From contig OX344755.2 in assembly GCA_947034885.2 (NCBI GenBank), forward strand, positions 24,435,052 through 24,499,051: a stretch of DNA of 64,000 nucleotides, read 5' to 3'. Shown in pieces: positions 22,849 through 36,450 of the stretch. Position numbers and translations under genes: made by a program. Positions within the stretch are counted from its first letter, which is position 1. Each line of letters opens with the position of its first letter. The DNA is from Thuidium tamariscinum (lineage: Eukaryota > Streptophyta > Bryopsida > Hypnales > Thuidiaceae). Below the pieces are notes generated by a model that was not told the origin of the DNA, ran no database searches, and worked only from the letters and a program-made list of their open reading frames with translations.

Positions 22849-25800
22849 ATGAGGAAGAAGGTGGATCCTCGAATTCGGATGATGATAGAAAATGGAGTGA
22901 AAAGCAAGCAGCGGACGATGTTCGTCATCGTTGGTGACAAAGGTCGTGACCAGGTAATGCCCTTGGTCGCAATGACCGCAGAATTCCTGCAAGAGAATGA
23001 CATTTACAATTGCAGTTTGGACAATTGTTTCGATATTAGTTTTGATATTATTATTACTAGAAACGGTTATACTTGATCAAGTGAAGTGATTTCATTTAGC
23101 AAGATAGCAGTTGTGATTGTTTGGCAACGGATTGGTTAATTCGATACATGATGAATTGATTGTGCTGGTTGATTTTTCTAGGTGGTTAATCTGCACTTCA
23201 TGCTTTCTAAGGCTGTAGTGAAAGCCCGGCCATCAGTTTTGTGGTGCTACAAGAAGGACCTTTTCTTGAGCAGGTATCTTGTGTTCTTAGCTCTATAAGC
23301 AACTAAATGAAATCGAGATTGTAGGATAGTCTTCGCGTCATCACCGCTGACGATTGCAAATATATTTTTTGAGTGTTTGAAGAATTTTATTTCTATGCCT
23401 GTTATTGAAGTAGATTCTGTAGGCGCTGACGTGTGTACATTGACGCGCCTTTAATTCGTGAATGCTTTTGAGTAGTAGTGCGTAATGCACAGAATAAAAT
23501 TTGGAAGCTTGAATTGATGAGATTGATTTTGATTTTTCAGTGACGTAATTGCAGCAGAGTACTTGTGCATACTATCTTAAGCTATTTCATTCGTCTGCAG
23601 TCATAAGAAGAAACGTATGCATCAAATTAAGAAGATGATGCAGAGAGGGTTGTTAGACCCTGAAAAAGATGATCCGTTCTCTCTCTTCATGGCTAGCACA
23701 AATATTCGCTACTGCTATTATGCAGACACTCACAAAATCCTTGGAAACACATTCGGCATGTGTGTTTTACAGGTCCGTGTTTTTCACACAATCCTTGTTT
23801 TGTATTCGGCTGCAATGGGCCTTCTTTGAGCATCAATCAGTTTTCTGCCGGGTATTTGTTAGATTCCCATTCATTTATGGATTACCTCGAGATTGACCTT
23901 CGTTCACTATCCGTTTAAAATTAGGTCAGAAACCATGACTATGGCTGAGAAGTAGTCATTTTCGTTTTAACGCAGGACTTTGAGGCACTTCAACCGAACC
24001 TTCTGGCCCGGACTATCGAGACAGTGGAGGGAGGTGGTATAATTGTTCTTCTTCTGAGCTCGTTAACTTCTCTGAGCAAACTGTACACAATGACGATGGT
24101 AATTTCATCCTCTATATTAGAGTCAACGCAACAGCAAATTGAAGGGACGGTTACATCTCATAATTAATTCTCTTAATATTGCTGCGTTCGTATTTCCTGA
24201 GTATCAGGTCATAATCCTGGCCTGTTTGGTTTGAATGTTTACAGTAGTCGTAGCTGGCGTCCGTAGTGACTCATCTAATTTGTTTTTTTGTTCGATGTGG
24301 ACAGGACGTCCATGCCAGGTTTCGAACAGAGTCTCATGGAGATGTGACTGGGCGGTTCAATGAGAGGTTCATACTTTCCCTTGCGGCATGTAAATCCTGT
24401 CTGGTAATGGATGATGAGCTCAATCCATTACCCCTATCTTCACATACCAAATATATTACACCTCTTCCCAATTTGGAGGTACATATCGTCACTTGGTCTA
24501 TCGTATTATGTCGCGTCCTTATGTCATTGCCCTAGTCAGGTGATCATTTTTCCAGAACTTGCGATCAAGCCATGCAAGGGCAGCATGATGTTTAATCTCC
24601 GTTTATCAAGAAATTTTGCAATCTACTTGAGGTCTTGCTGAAGCTCACTGGTTTCCTTCCATAATTCCAGGGCGAGGAACTTATTTCAGAGGCAGACAAA
24701 GACTTGAAAGATCTGAAGGAATCACTTCGAGACACGCAACCAGCTGGTCTGTTGGTCCAGAAGTGTCGTACTCTTGATCAGGTAATTTCCTCTTGCTTTG
24801 GTTGTTCTCTGCTTAGCCTGATTCTCATTGACGGTGATGAGCCTCTTATTCTGAAGCAAGTTGGTTTCAGGTATCAGCGTACGATCACATTTTCAGAAGA
24901 GGATATGAGTTTGACCCCTCTTGGTCTGATAGCGTGTGGGGTTAAATGTGCAACAAGGAAGACGAATACTCCGTTTGTGAGGTCCTTCATGTTATTGCGG
25001 ACTTCTGATTCTGATGCATTGAGTTCTCTTCTGTTTCAGGCAAAGGCAGTCATCACTTTCCTAGATGCTATTTCTGAGAAGACTTTACGCAGCACCGTGG
25101 CACTAACTGCAGCTCGAGGTAGAGGAAAGTCGGCTGCCTTAGGAGTGGCAATAGCTGGAGCAGTTGCTTTTGGGTACGATCGTCATTAAACATCACTGTT
25201 GGGCTGAGTCTTGGCTTGAATGTGTTAAAAAACTCCTCTAATTTCTGGCTTGTGAAAAGATTTGCAGCATATTTAAGGGTGAATTGTTCCGTCAGTTTTG
25301 GAAATAGCACATTCTTAACATTCAGTCCTTATGCAGATATTCCAATATCTTTGTAACAGCTCCAAGTCCAGAAAACTTGAAAACTTTGTTCGAGTTCATC
25401 TTCAAGGGCTTTGATGCAATGGAATATAAGGTATCTTTGTTGTTATTTTAGTGCACTTTATAGCAACTTCTTCTGATAACCTGATCTGTTTGCTCTGCTG
25501 TTCGCCTATTCTGTCCTAGCGTTCAAATCTAAAGATTTTGATCTGAGGGTTATTCTGATCTATTTTGGGATACCTTCTTTCCAATGACGTTGTTTTTCCT
25601 TGTTTGTTTACAGGAGCACATTGACTATGACCTTGTAGAAAGTACCAATCCAGCATTCAATAAAGCAATAGTTCGTGTCAATATATTTAGACAACACCGG
25701 CAGACTATACAGGTAATCATGCACTAAATATACTTTGAGTAGTGAATACCACCGCTGGTAAATACCTTCATTTCTCATTATATTAGTACTAACTCTATTG

Positions 25801-28800
25801 TGATGACGTCTTTCAGTATATCCAACCAAAAGATCATGAAAAGCTTGCACAAGCAGAGTTACTTGTAATTGATGAAGCTGCAGCAATTCCTTTACCCATT
25901 GTGAAGGCCCTTCTTGGTCCCTACCTAGTCTTTCTTTGTTCGACTGTCAACGGGTACGTCATGTAGATACTCTAGTAGATTCCTGGACTTTGGTATAAGC
26001 TGTTTTTGGTGATCATGGTAGTAAGAGCATAGAGGTAAACTTGAGGGCATTTGTAGATTCTTCTCTTCAGTTCAGTATTTTTTTTATTTTATTTTCCTGA
26101 AGCGGTGGAGAAAGTATGACTAGGTTCCTTGGCTTTTATAATGTTATGTATGATTTACTAGGTTTTGATTAGTGCAGATTCTAATTAATTTTCATCCAAT
26201 GTTTCTCCATAGTTATGAAGGCACTGGAAGATCTTTGTCATTGAAACTTATTCAACAGCTTAGGGAGCAGGGCAATAAATTACCGGCCAGCAGCAGTAGC
26301 GACGGTGGACTAGTGTCTGGTAATACCTGGAAGCACCTACTTTTATGACACTACTTTATTGACATTGTGGTTCTATCCTGCCTTCCTGCTTCCAGAGTTT
26401 GCTGCCTTCTAGATGTTGATGAAACTTTAGAGTTTTTTTCATGTATATCTGATATTACATGAAATGTTATGCTGATATACATCGGTTTTTGATTTATTCA
26501 TGACTGGCTATGATCAGTAAGTGCCAGAGATCAATTTTTATTAGGTTTACGCATACGTTTTGTTCGTTGTATATGTCATCATGTAGGTGTTCGCACTCAT
26601 TCCAAGCAAAAGTTTTCTTTTTTTGATTGTTTTTAACAGGGAGGACATTTAGGGAGTTGGAACTAGCTGAACCGATCCGATACAAAGCTGGAGATCCAAT
26701 AGAAGCTTGGTTGAACGAGTTGTTGTGCTTGGATGCTGCCAATCACATTCCCAGCATTGATGGCAGGTGTATATAATGTTCTGGTTGCTTGTGCTTCATG
26801 AATTTTGATAAGTTCTGAGCATCCCGCATCATAGTTTGGTTGAAAATTATACCAACGGGATTTTAGAAGATGCCTAGGTTTCTATCGGTTTTGTTTTGCA
26901 GTTGTTATTACTGATTTTTATGTTTGTTGTTTACAGGTTGCCGCATCCTCAAGAATGTCAGTTATACTATGTGAATCGCGATGCCTTGTTTTCCTATCAC
27001 AAGGAAAGTGAAATGTTTCTGCAGGTAATCCTATGATTTCCTCTAATCTTAATTGACCTCAGCGATGGAAATTAGTTCCGATCTGCTTCATGGACTTCAA
27101 TTAGGTGACCTGTGTTATATGATTGTGCATTATGTTTAATAGATTTGCTTGTTTGTGTTTGGAGAACAGAGAATGATGGCGTTATATGTTGCCTCACACT
27201 ACAAGAACACTCCCAATGACCTGCAACTTATGTCTGATGCACCGGCGCACCACCTTTTCGTGTTACTGGGTGAGTCGACTCAGTTTCATGCAAACAGTTT
27301 TTCCTTGATTTGATATTAGTGTGACTTATTGTGCCTAATCTATTTTTGTTTATGAAACCCAAGTCTTCTGTGTAATTAGAGACTGATATTGCTCGATAAG
27401 CTCTTGAGAGCTTTTTCCTGATCCGTTCACTTAATCGTGATGGACAGGGCCTGTTGACGACACACAAAACAGAATGCCCGATATTCTCTGTGTTCTTCAG
27501 GTACTTACTAGTTCACTTATGGATACTGTACATTTGCTATTTATTTAATTCCTCTTTTGTTGCAATCGTCTGAATTATCTGTTTTTGGGCTGAGGATTTG
27601 CTCTTCATGGCTGCTGTGTGGACAATAGCGACTATAATTTGTTACCTTTATTCTATATCTGCGTTCAGCAGGAGGTATATAATTTTGTGATTGCTGTGTA
27701 TCTTGTGCAGGTATGCTTGGAGGGTGAAATTTCTAAACAATCAGCCCTGAGGAGTTTAAGTGAAGGGAATCTACCCAATGGAGATATGATACCTTGGACC
27801 ATCTCACAGCAATTTCAAGATGCAGAGTTCCCTAGCTTATCTGGTGCACGTATCGTTCGCATTGCTGTACATCCCAATTTAATCAGGGTAAATTTAACTC
27901 TCGACCTGACGTTTTGTGGTTAGACTGATTTAATTAAGCATATGAGCGATTTTTCTTCAGTAGTAGAAGTCAATGAATAGTGCGTCAGCTTTTTTACTTA
28001 GCTGCTGAGCCTTCTTCTTCTTCTTCATTCGTTGCAGGCCGGTTACGGATCTCATGCTGTCGATCTTCTTGCCAGGTCTGTCTGAAACTGTTCTTTATTT
28101 CCATTTCTGCGAATTTGTATCCTGCATTGTGAATTTGTATGTGCTTCAAGCATCATATTTAAGCAGTTTCTGATTGGATTGGATTTCTTGTAGGTACTAT
28201 GAAGGACAGTTGGCAGATTTAACAGAGCTGGAGGACGATTCTCCCGAACCAAAGGGATCAGAAAAATTACTTACTGAGGCTGCAACTGAGGTGTGCATGG
28301 GTATTTTTATCTGAAGATGCAGCGGAAAATTTTCTTTCTTTCTCTTTGTTGTACTTGACGCACTGGTATGTTTATTGGATGATGGAAAGAGGAATCTTAT
28401 TTTTGTATTTCTCCTATTTGCTGTGAAGGTCTCACTTATGGAAGAGACTGTAAAACCTCGAGAAGATCTTCCGTCAATCCTGACACCTGTGAACGAAAGG
28501 AAGCCTGAGAAACTGCATTACGTAGGAGTTTCTTTTGGAGTCACTCAGTCACTCTTCAATTTCTGGCAAAAACGCAAGTTCGTTCCAGTTTATGTGCGAC
28601 AAACTCCTGTAAGTTCAGGATGCCCATTTTTTTTCAAGAGACTTTTTCCGTAAAGCTGAACAGGATTACTTCAAATATCGTATCCGTTTAGATTCCGTTT
28701 CATCTAGGCAACAGGAGCAGAACTTTGGAGGTGTCATCGTTGGTTTGGTTTCGCTTAGAATTACGCCTGTTGATTTATCTATACATCTGGATAGGAGTCT

Positions 28801-31800
28801 CGATCTCATTTTTAATGATCTTCTGCTTTCTGTTATCAATGAATGTGTTTATTTTGTGAAATCCTGATTTGGATCCGGATTATTACTGACATAAGAAAAA
28901 GGTCAATCCTCGTACTGCACTACATTATGGTCTTTTATGCATAATTTTTCTGTATAAACCTCTTGAAGACATAATTTTTTCTTATTGATTCCCTGTATTC
29001 ATTTTCAGAATGAAATTACTGGGGAGCATACGTGCATTGTTCTAAGGCCTCTGCAAAGTGATGATGTCGAAGGCGTAGCTGGGGTGTCCGGTGGCTGGCT
29101 CGATCCTTTCAATCAGGGTATGCTCCTTACATGATCTTTGAAGTACTGTAGACTGGAATTTAACTAGTGTTGTCGTGTAGTACTTACTGTTTCGCTCTTA
29201 TTTTTGAGATCCTTCTGACCAAGCTTCTCTGGGATTTTGAGAACGAGGGCCTTTCGACATGGTTGTTGATTTACACTCTTCACGTTTTCCGGCACGGTCC
29301 GTAGTAATGAAATTTTTTACATTTGATCTTATGCAGATTTTAGGAGAAGGTTTATGTCACTCCTGGGCTTTCAATTCCGAATGTTTGCTCCGGCTCTGGC
29401 ACTGAGGTAAGGGATTTGTGCGAGGTTTTTTTACTACAGGATCAATTTTTACTATTACGGTGTTGAAGACCAGCTATTATATACCTCGCACGTCCAAGTC
29501 TGAATTATGGTGCTTAGCTGTAAGTCCAAGATAAAGTTGATTTGGGCAAGGATCGTCACTGACAATTTCTGAATTGCAGTATTTTAGATCCAAAAATCAC
29601 CTTCTCGGAGCAAGAGTCGATGGTGGGAGCATTAACGGAGAATGTAATTGGAGGCATGACCCCTCTTTTGACTCCATACGATCTGAAGAGATTGGAGTCG
29701 TATGCAAGCAACTTAGTGGATTATCATCTGGTAAGATATGAACGCTCATTTCTAAGCTCACGCACCTGTCAATAGTTTGTTAAGTCAGTCATTTGGACAG
29801 AGACTATGGTGTCGACTCTCGCATCGACTGTGGTTTCTGAATCCGAGTTCCCAAATCCTATCTTCAACCGCGTTCACACTGCACAACGTGGTTAAGTTGG
29901 TCGGGTAGTCGGACCCCCTCTCTGTCCGACTGGTCGGATTAGGAGGACTGATTTTTTATTTTTTAAAATGTTGGTTGTGTATCATCGATTCAATGTTTTC
30001 TTTGTTTATCTAGGACAGAGCCTCACAGTCACACCGTTCTTGTTAGTATAAGTTTTCATTGATTGTAGATTTTTCATGTGACAGTCTTGGTAATCAAGCC
30101 CGATCTTTTATGGTTAGAATGCCGTTTCTCGACGGAATTTGAAGTCTTTGTGCACTCTTTTTGGAGACACCTCTCATACTGTTAAGAGTCTTGTAATCAT
30201 CAGATGTGCATTATCTGCAAAGAAATTGGTCAGTTTTGTAATTGACCATGGCAGAGACTGGGCGAATGCTACTTATTATAAATTGCCAGCTGCCTTAAAA
30301 TATATGTTCAAATATTTGAAGTAACTAGGTTTAATATTCGAGTCCTTACCATAGTCTTTAGGAATTCTCTTGAATTTCGCTGAAGTTGCTATTGCTTCTA
30401 AGATAGATCAGTATTTGATATTATCGTTCAATCATTGACACCTTGAGCGTTTCGACGGCTTCCTGCTAGTTGTGACATGTTCATCCCTGGCAGTAACTGG
30501 AATGCTCATCTCTGACACCTATGATCTAAAATTTCTACGAATCACTTCCCTCTAGCACATTTCGAAGGCTTACTGGTATTTGTTACCTTTGAGTTCAAAT
30601 AGTTGTGCAAAAGAATCATGAGTCAGAATACAGATCACTGTCATTCAGCCGTTGTGGTTGCTGGACTGCCTGTCTCTGACGCATACATAAGAAAATTAAA
30701 ATTGGACAGCTGTGGTGTTCAGCAAATATGAGATTAAAGGCTTATTGGTGCGACTTTCCACCAAGTCCGCAGTATCTCCTGTTAGTGCCAGAATGCGCTA
30801 TTAGTTTTGAATTGTAGTTGTCCGTAACTCTTTTGTTTCATGGGATGGTCTGTGCAGATTTTGGATCTTGTACCCACTGTGTCACGGCTTTATTTTCTGG
30901 AGAGGTTGCCTACGTCTATTTCATATGGTCAGGCAGCAATATTATTGTGTTTAGGATTGCAACATCACCAGCTGGAGCATGTTGAGGTAAGTGGGTTTTT
31001 TTACATTGTTTGAGCTTATTCTAGAGTGAAGCTGTAATTTCCCGATTGATGTTATTTATTTATTTTATTATTTATTTTGTTAAGTTTTACTTTTTATTAA
31101 TGATTTCCTTTCTGTTATTCGTGTGTCTGTAAGTTAAACTCTACCCCCCTTATTTTGACTGCTTGGGAGACCGTCATATCCCAAGTCAAAAAGTTTGAAT
31201 GTGAGATAATTGTGACGCAAGCAATGATTGTGTGGCAAGTGGGCAGGATATTCCAGAACGTTATTTAGGAAAGGTCAGATTAAATAGGTCTGAACGTATT
31301 GAGTTTTGAGTTAGATCGGTGTTTGTAAAAGAGGCCTAAACGTATTGAGTTCAAGTTCAATCGGTGTTTGTGTTCGTCTGTTTTACTCCTTATCAGTAAT
31401 ACAATGAGTTCTTAATTACTTTTGCAGGCTCAGTTGAAACTACCAGGAAGTCAGATTTTAGCTTTGTTTAACAAGACAATTCGGCGCCTCCACGGCCAGC
31501 TCCACAAAGCTGCATCGAAAGACATAGAAGCAGCTATGCCAAGACTAAGAGAGGTATAGTCTCTACTCCCTGGGGCGCTATTTCGGTTAGACTTGCTCCG
31601 TAATCGCCCAGTCGACTGCATGCGTTCTTCATCCGATCCCGTCAAGGATGGATTTCACAAATTGCATTCATGAGACTCTTTTTAACAGGACTATTTTGCT
31701 GTAGTGGGTTGGTCACTGCACCCATGTTGCATGGCCTTCTTAGATTTAGCTAAGGCTGGCGCGTGTTTGATGTGCAGGTGACCATGGCTCCCCATGCGAC

Positions 31801-32261
31801 TACCGTAGATGAGGACTTGATTAGTGGCGCTAAGAAAGTGGAGGTAAGTCATTTCAATCCTTCTGCGTCGTCCACTCAGATTCTGATCTCAATTTAAGAT
31901 TCATATAACGCTACTTTGGTAGAGGCATTTGCCCAACTGTATGTTTATTGGTTTTTATATCTATGGTTTCCCCGATTGTAAATGTCTGCATTTGCTTCAG
32001 GCGGATATTCGTAGCAAAATGGAAGAGACTTTGTTGGATCCAGAGAAGTTGCAGCAATTTGCCATCACTGGGGCGGATGCGAATTTCGATGAAGCCTTGG
32101 GTAGCGGAAAGCTGCCCAAAAGCGGATACGTCAGCGTGAAGTCTTCCAGTGCCAAACTCTCCGACAATAAGGATCATTCCAAGGGTGGTAAACCAGGAAA
32201 GGAGAAGAGAAAGAAAGGGGGAGACTTCAAGCGACAAGGTGGGAAGAGATCCAAGCAATGA
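22849..32261 (+). CDS. NAT10: RNA cytidine acetyltransferase (NAT10/Kre33 family), complete
   Basis: ATP-dependent N4-acetylcytidine enzyme for small-subunit rRNA and, with an adaptor, for tRNA; nucleolar in other eukaryotes. There are 26 coding exons: 22849-22953, 23182-23273, 23601-23772, 23976-24098, 24305-24478, 24671-24781, 25040-25173, 25337-25430, 25614-25712, 25817-25953, 26213-26319, 26640-26766, 26937-27024, 27170-27269, 27448-27500, 27711-27887, 28038-28075, 28194-28290, 28429-28608, 29009-29117, 29337-29406, 29580-29730, 30858-30986, 31428-31553, 31778-31843, 32001-32261. They sum to 3120 nt (1039 residues), all phases agree, and the length is close to plant homologues (about 1030). 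The start MRKKVDPRIRMMIENGVK is the family N-terminus. The helicase module has the Walker A segment GRGKSAALG (Lys 289) and Walker B VIDEAAA (387-388). The acetyltransferase core has VRIAVHPN followed by GYGS (633-636). The tail is Lys-rich. No break seen. Confidence 0.97.
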
Positions 32262-33847
32262 CATAATTTTTTCCTCCCTCTTATTTGTGAAGATTTTGGT
32301 AGTCATAGAGCAAGTTACCCAAAGCGACTTTAAGCAGGTAGTATTGGATTAAGGAGGTGTTCAGGAGACGATGGTTCCCGTACTTTTTGTTGACTGGTGT
32401 AGATCGAATTTTGTAGGACGTGTACGAATTAATACCTAGTATACGCCGTTGATTTGATTTTAGGGGAAAATATTAGGATCATGCATTTGTTTCTCTTGCG
32501 GCCCTCATTATTTTCAAATCTATTTCGCCCAGAAAAAAACAAACTACAGAAGCTTATAATGCCTCAGTAACTGACCGACTGCCAAGGTAGGGACACCTAA
32601 AATCACCTAAAACATCATTGTGTCTACCGTGAACAGATTCTGTTTTTATTTTTAGTTGGTGAAAATGTTACATTTCCTCAGCGGCACCATAACTTAGGAA
32701 GCATCGGTTAGATACCCTGTTCAAAAGTTATGGATCAAAGTTTCTTTTGGTAGATGCTCTAAATTTGTTACTTCAAGTAGAAGATGGCAACTCATTACCG
32801 ATCAGCCCCCATTTCCAATAAATAGGTTGTTTTCTTTCTGTGAAGTTCCTAGAGCAATTGTGACATATTATGATTGGTTGCAAGGCTCTCATAAATGCAA
32901 CTAGCCCTTGGTTGGTTTTGCAATCAGCTTCTTTCACCATTATAGGTTGAAGAGAATCTTCTACTAACGAATTCACAGTAATCACAATTTATGTAATAAA
33001 ATTTTGAAAAAATATGGCATCCTCCCAAATTCTATTTTTGAACATGAAAAAAAATTTGCACTCAAAAAAGCTACGGTCTACATATGTGTAATTGCTTAAG
33101 TGATTGGAAATAGGTGAAATACTTTATACCTTGATATAGGGAATGTACTCACTCATGTAATGGCATTTTTAGGCACCTAGCACATTTAGTTATGTCTACC
33201 TTATCATCAATGTCCTTAATAGATCTTGAAATCATACTCTTTGATGACCTTTAATTCCTAAGCATCCCAAGTCTTCACTTGAATTGGCAATTTGAGAAAA
33301 ATTATCATAAAATATTATTTGGAAGAATATTTTGGAATTGATATACAATTAAAAAAATTTGTAGATTTTGAGTTTTAGATTCCATATGTACAATTAGCTT
33401 CACCAATGCTATCACCTATATTTTATTTATAAATTTTGAAAGGAAAAATTCAAAATTCCTCCAAAATTCAATTATAAACACTATATTTTCATTTTTTGAG
33501 CAAAATTTTGTTGCAATTGGTTTGAAATGAGGTGTTCTTGATATAATGATTTTTTGAAAATTTTGTGTTCTTTAAATTTATGACCTTATTTTTACAAGTT
33601 CAATTTTGAACTAGAGTCAATGCAATTTTGGCTTGGTCAACCACTTGACATACTTCTACATTTGTAATTTTAGAAATATATATATTCCTGATAACACCAA
33701 AACTAACCATTAGAAAGGGCCACAATTCCATAAAGTATTTCCAAAAATTAGAATGACTTTCATCCAAATAGTAATGGAGATGAAAATTGATGTATAATTT
33801 GTTCTTTGTCTAGGAATTGAACATCAAATTGTTTCAAGGTTAATCCT
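32262..33847. other. NAT10 3' UTR, then AT-rich DNA
   Basis: The first 200-300 bp after the stop are the likely 3' UTR; no clear polyadenylation signal was picked. Beyond this only AT-rich DNA. The part from about 33,480 to 33,800 is homologous to about 39,790-40,064 (dispersed repeat; shared features include the ACATTTGTAA(T/C)TTTA word), with no recognised termini. Confidence 0.45.
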
Positions 33848-33967
33848 TTAACCCCTAACTGCCCAATCAACCATATATGGTTGAACTAAAACTCAAGGCC
33901 ATTTATGAATGGGCAATTCAATTCCTTTGATTGTTTAGAAAAAAATTTGGGCAGTTTTAAGGGTTAA
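33848..33967. mobile_element. Short TTAA-flanked MITE (120 bp)
   Basis: Begins TTAACCCCTAACTGCCC and ends GGGCAGTTTTAAGGGTTAA, so it has inverted ends with TTAA at each border, like the larger TTAA-flanked elements in the window. It may be a minimal derivative of that family. Confidence 0.55.
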
Positions 33968-35227
33968 GTATTGAAAACTTTCATTTTTCACTAAAAAAAG
34001 TACATATTTGATTATTGAGAGGTCTTCAAAGGTATACATGTACCGAAAGTGAAGTGTAAAGTTTGCCAATTTAACTTCATTTCCTAACTTCATGCAATTT
34101 CACTTAATTTGAGATCTAAGAAATTGTACATATCCATTTGCTTTGAGAATGGTTCCAATGGAAAGAGGAAAGTATTTTCATGATATTCACCATTGAAAAT
34201 TTAAACATACAACTATTGATTTGGAGTTATTTACAATTTCTACTTATAAAAAATAATTCCATTTCAACAATTGCAAGGTGGATTGTGTAATGAATTTAAT
34301 AGCTTTTCATGTGAAATTAAGTTTTTTAGAAGTGCATTTTAGTGTGCTAACACTCTTTGTAGTTGTTCATGTCACCTCCAATCCTCCAAAAAATTTATAT
34401 GCAAATTTGAAAAACATTGTGGGAAAACATAGCATACTAAATATAAAAAATGTACTTTTCTCTTCTTATAATCTCACAACTCTTATGTCATTTTGTGCTC
34501 AAAATTTGTTTACTTACTAATGAACAAGATCTTTAAACATCTATGCAGTTAGATCTTGGAAAAAAATAAATTTGCTTCACTAGGGATGACTACAAACCCA
34601 TGCACTTTTTTCATAATCAAAATACACTTGAAAAGGCTTGGGCATTTAGGGATTAAAGGCATTTCATCTCTATGCTTGGTCAAACTTCATTAGATTTTTA
34701 CATTAAAAACACTCGTCTAAAATGAAAAAAATTCACATTTAATAATATATATCTAAAATTCCATTTCATTTTTTTAATAATTAATAACATCCGATTAAAT
34801 TTCTTGTGATTTTTTAACATGTAAAAATTATAATAATTATAAAATTTCTTTAAAATAGGATGAATTTTTAAAAAAAAATTGGAAATGATAGTGTGCTCTT
34901 TGAAGTCATTGAAAGATTAATTTGAATAGAAATAGCTCAAAAGTGACTATTTAAAATAAGCTTAAGAACATTTCAAAGCAAAAATAGTGTAAAAAATCAT
35001 TTAAAAATTTTCCAAATGTATATAGGGTTTGTAATGTCTTTTCAAGGTCAAATCATAATAAAGGCGATGAAATTAAGCTACCATGAATAAAATCATGAAA
35101 TAAAATTTCAACTAAAGTCATGAAACCAAGGCACTCCTTGAAGGTATTTGAAAGTTCCTCTACTTACAATTGCATTACTTTAATAAAAACTAGTATACCC
35201 TATATCATTGTTAGAATACAATAAAAA
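33968..35227. other. AT-rich intergenic DNA
   Basis: Nothing recognised; the frame at 34,278-34,520 has no domain. Confidence 0.4.
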
Positions 35228-35736
35228 CACGGAATTCGTTATTTTTGCACTTGGCCAAGTGCAATCATACGACACTAACAAACATCGATTTTTAAGACAT
35301 TTGTAAATGTGGTATACCATTTTCAGAAGAATTTTATGGACTTCTTTTTGCAATGTCGCTATGCAAACATTTCATTTCTAAAGCAAATAATACAATAATG
35401 GCTTGCCAAATAGAACAAATGTACACGTCAATTACGTACTATTTACATTTTTTTTAATTATAAAAACATTCAAAAGGTACATTGTTTAGGTACAAAAGAC
35501 ACATGGTCCGTCTTTGGTTGATCTTGTTGAAACCTTGTTGTCTTTTGTACTTCAAAACTACCCATCTCTTAGAACATTGCACAATATAAACTTACTATTA
35601 TTCACTCATAACACTCAAATACAGAATTTGTTAAAACAAACTCATTCACTCAAACTACACTTTCATAAATAAAACTAAATACATTACTACATACTACCAT
35701 AACTGTCCATATAGAACTAGCAGTTGTCTCCCTATT

Positions 35737-36216
35737 TTAATCCATTGCCCCTGGTGTTTCTGCTATAATCCTTGATGATTGAGTGCCAATCTCTTCCCTC
35801 TCTTCACTATCTGCCAATTCTGTGTTCAATGTTGCTGGAATTTGAAGGGGGGATACAAGTTCCACATCATCTCTACCTCCCTCGGCTTTGACCTCTAGCG
35901 AAGGTATCGCATCCATGAGCGTTGTGTCGTCTAAAACTGAAGTCACTTGTTTAAATGTATATGTCCCTTCTATACCTTTGCGACGATATCGAATGCCTTC
36001 TCGATCATAAAATAGTCCATTTGCTCCTTCTGTCATTCCTTGGTCTTAAGAAGCCCATGCAAGAGATGTCTCTGAAAATTGAAATCCACTTGCCAATGTG
36101 GGATACAAAGGATCATCTTCAACACTAGTTCCCATATCAATTGGAAGAATATTCTCTCCCCTCAATTCTTGAATCCTAACCAATGACCCATTCACAAGTT
36201 CGGCGCTCTGTGCAAC
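35737..36216 (-). pseudogene. Decayed coding exon, probably transposon-derived, unknown function
   Basis: A minus-strand frame of 160 codons is open except for one in-frame TAA at 36048-36046 (codon 57). It begins after a TAG acceptor at 36219-36217 with VAQSAELVNGSLVRIQELRG. After the stop it continues in the same frame with DQGMTEGANGLFYDREGIRY, and it ends at 35737. The protein is hydrophilic and acidic in its second half, with no motif I recognise. Continued sense on both sides of the stop argues for one former exon rather than two chance frames. Confidence 0.5.
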
Positions 36217-36450
36217 CTACTCTACTGTACATTGTGCCCTACTACACTATCTGCATCATTGCAACTACAACTCTATCTACTTGGAATGCTAACTTGGAAA
36301 TTACAAACCCAACGTAGTCACCAAACATCCATCTCTAAAACAGCAGCAAACACCAACAAATTGCAACAAGAATACAAAGAATTCTGTGAATTGATTTGCC
36401 GTGGACTAAATTCAACATGAGGGAACAACATTTTCCAAGCTAAACATCTC
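36217..36450. other. Intron-like or spacer sequence upstream of the 35.7-kb remnant
   Basis: Lies upstream (minus-strand sense) of the exon remnant. The plus-strand frame at 36,232-36,420 shows no domain. Confidence 0.3.

Noticed and set aside
30139-30324. 61-codon frame inside NAT10 intron 22
   Set aside because: The exons on each side join in phase without it, and it has no homology I recognise.
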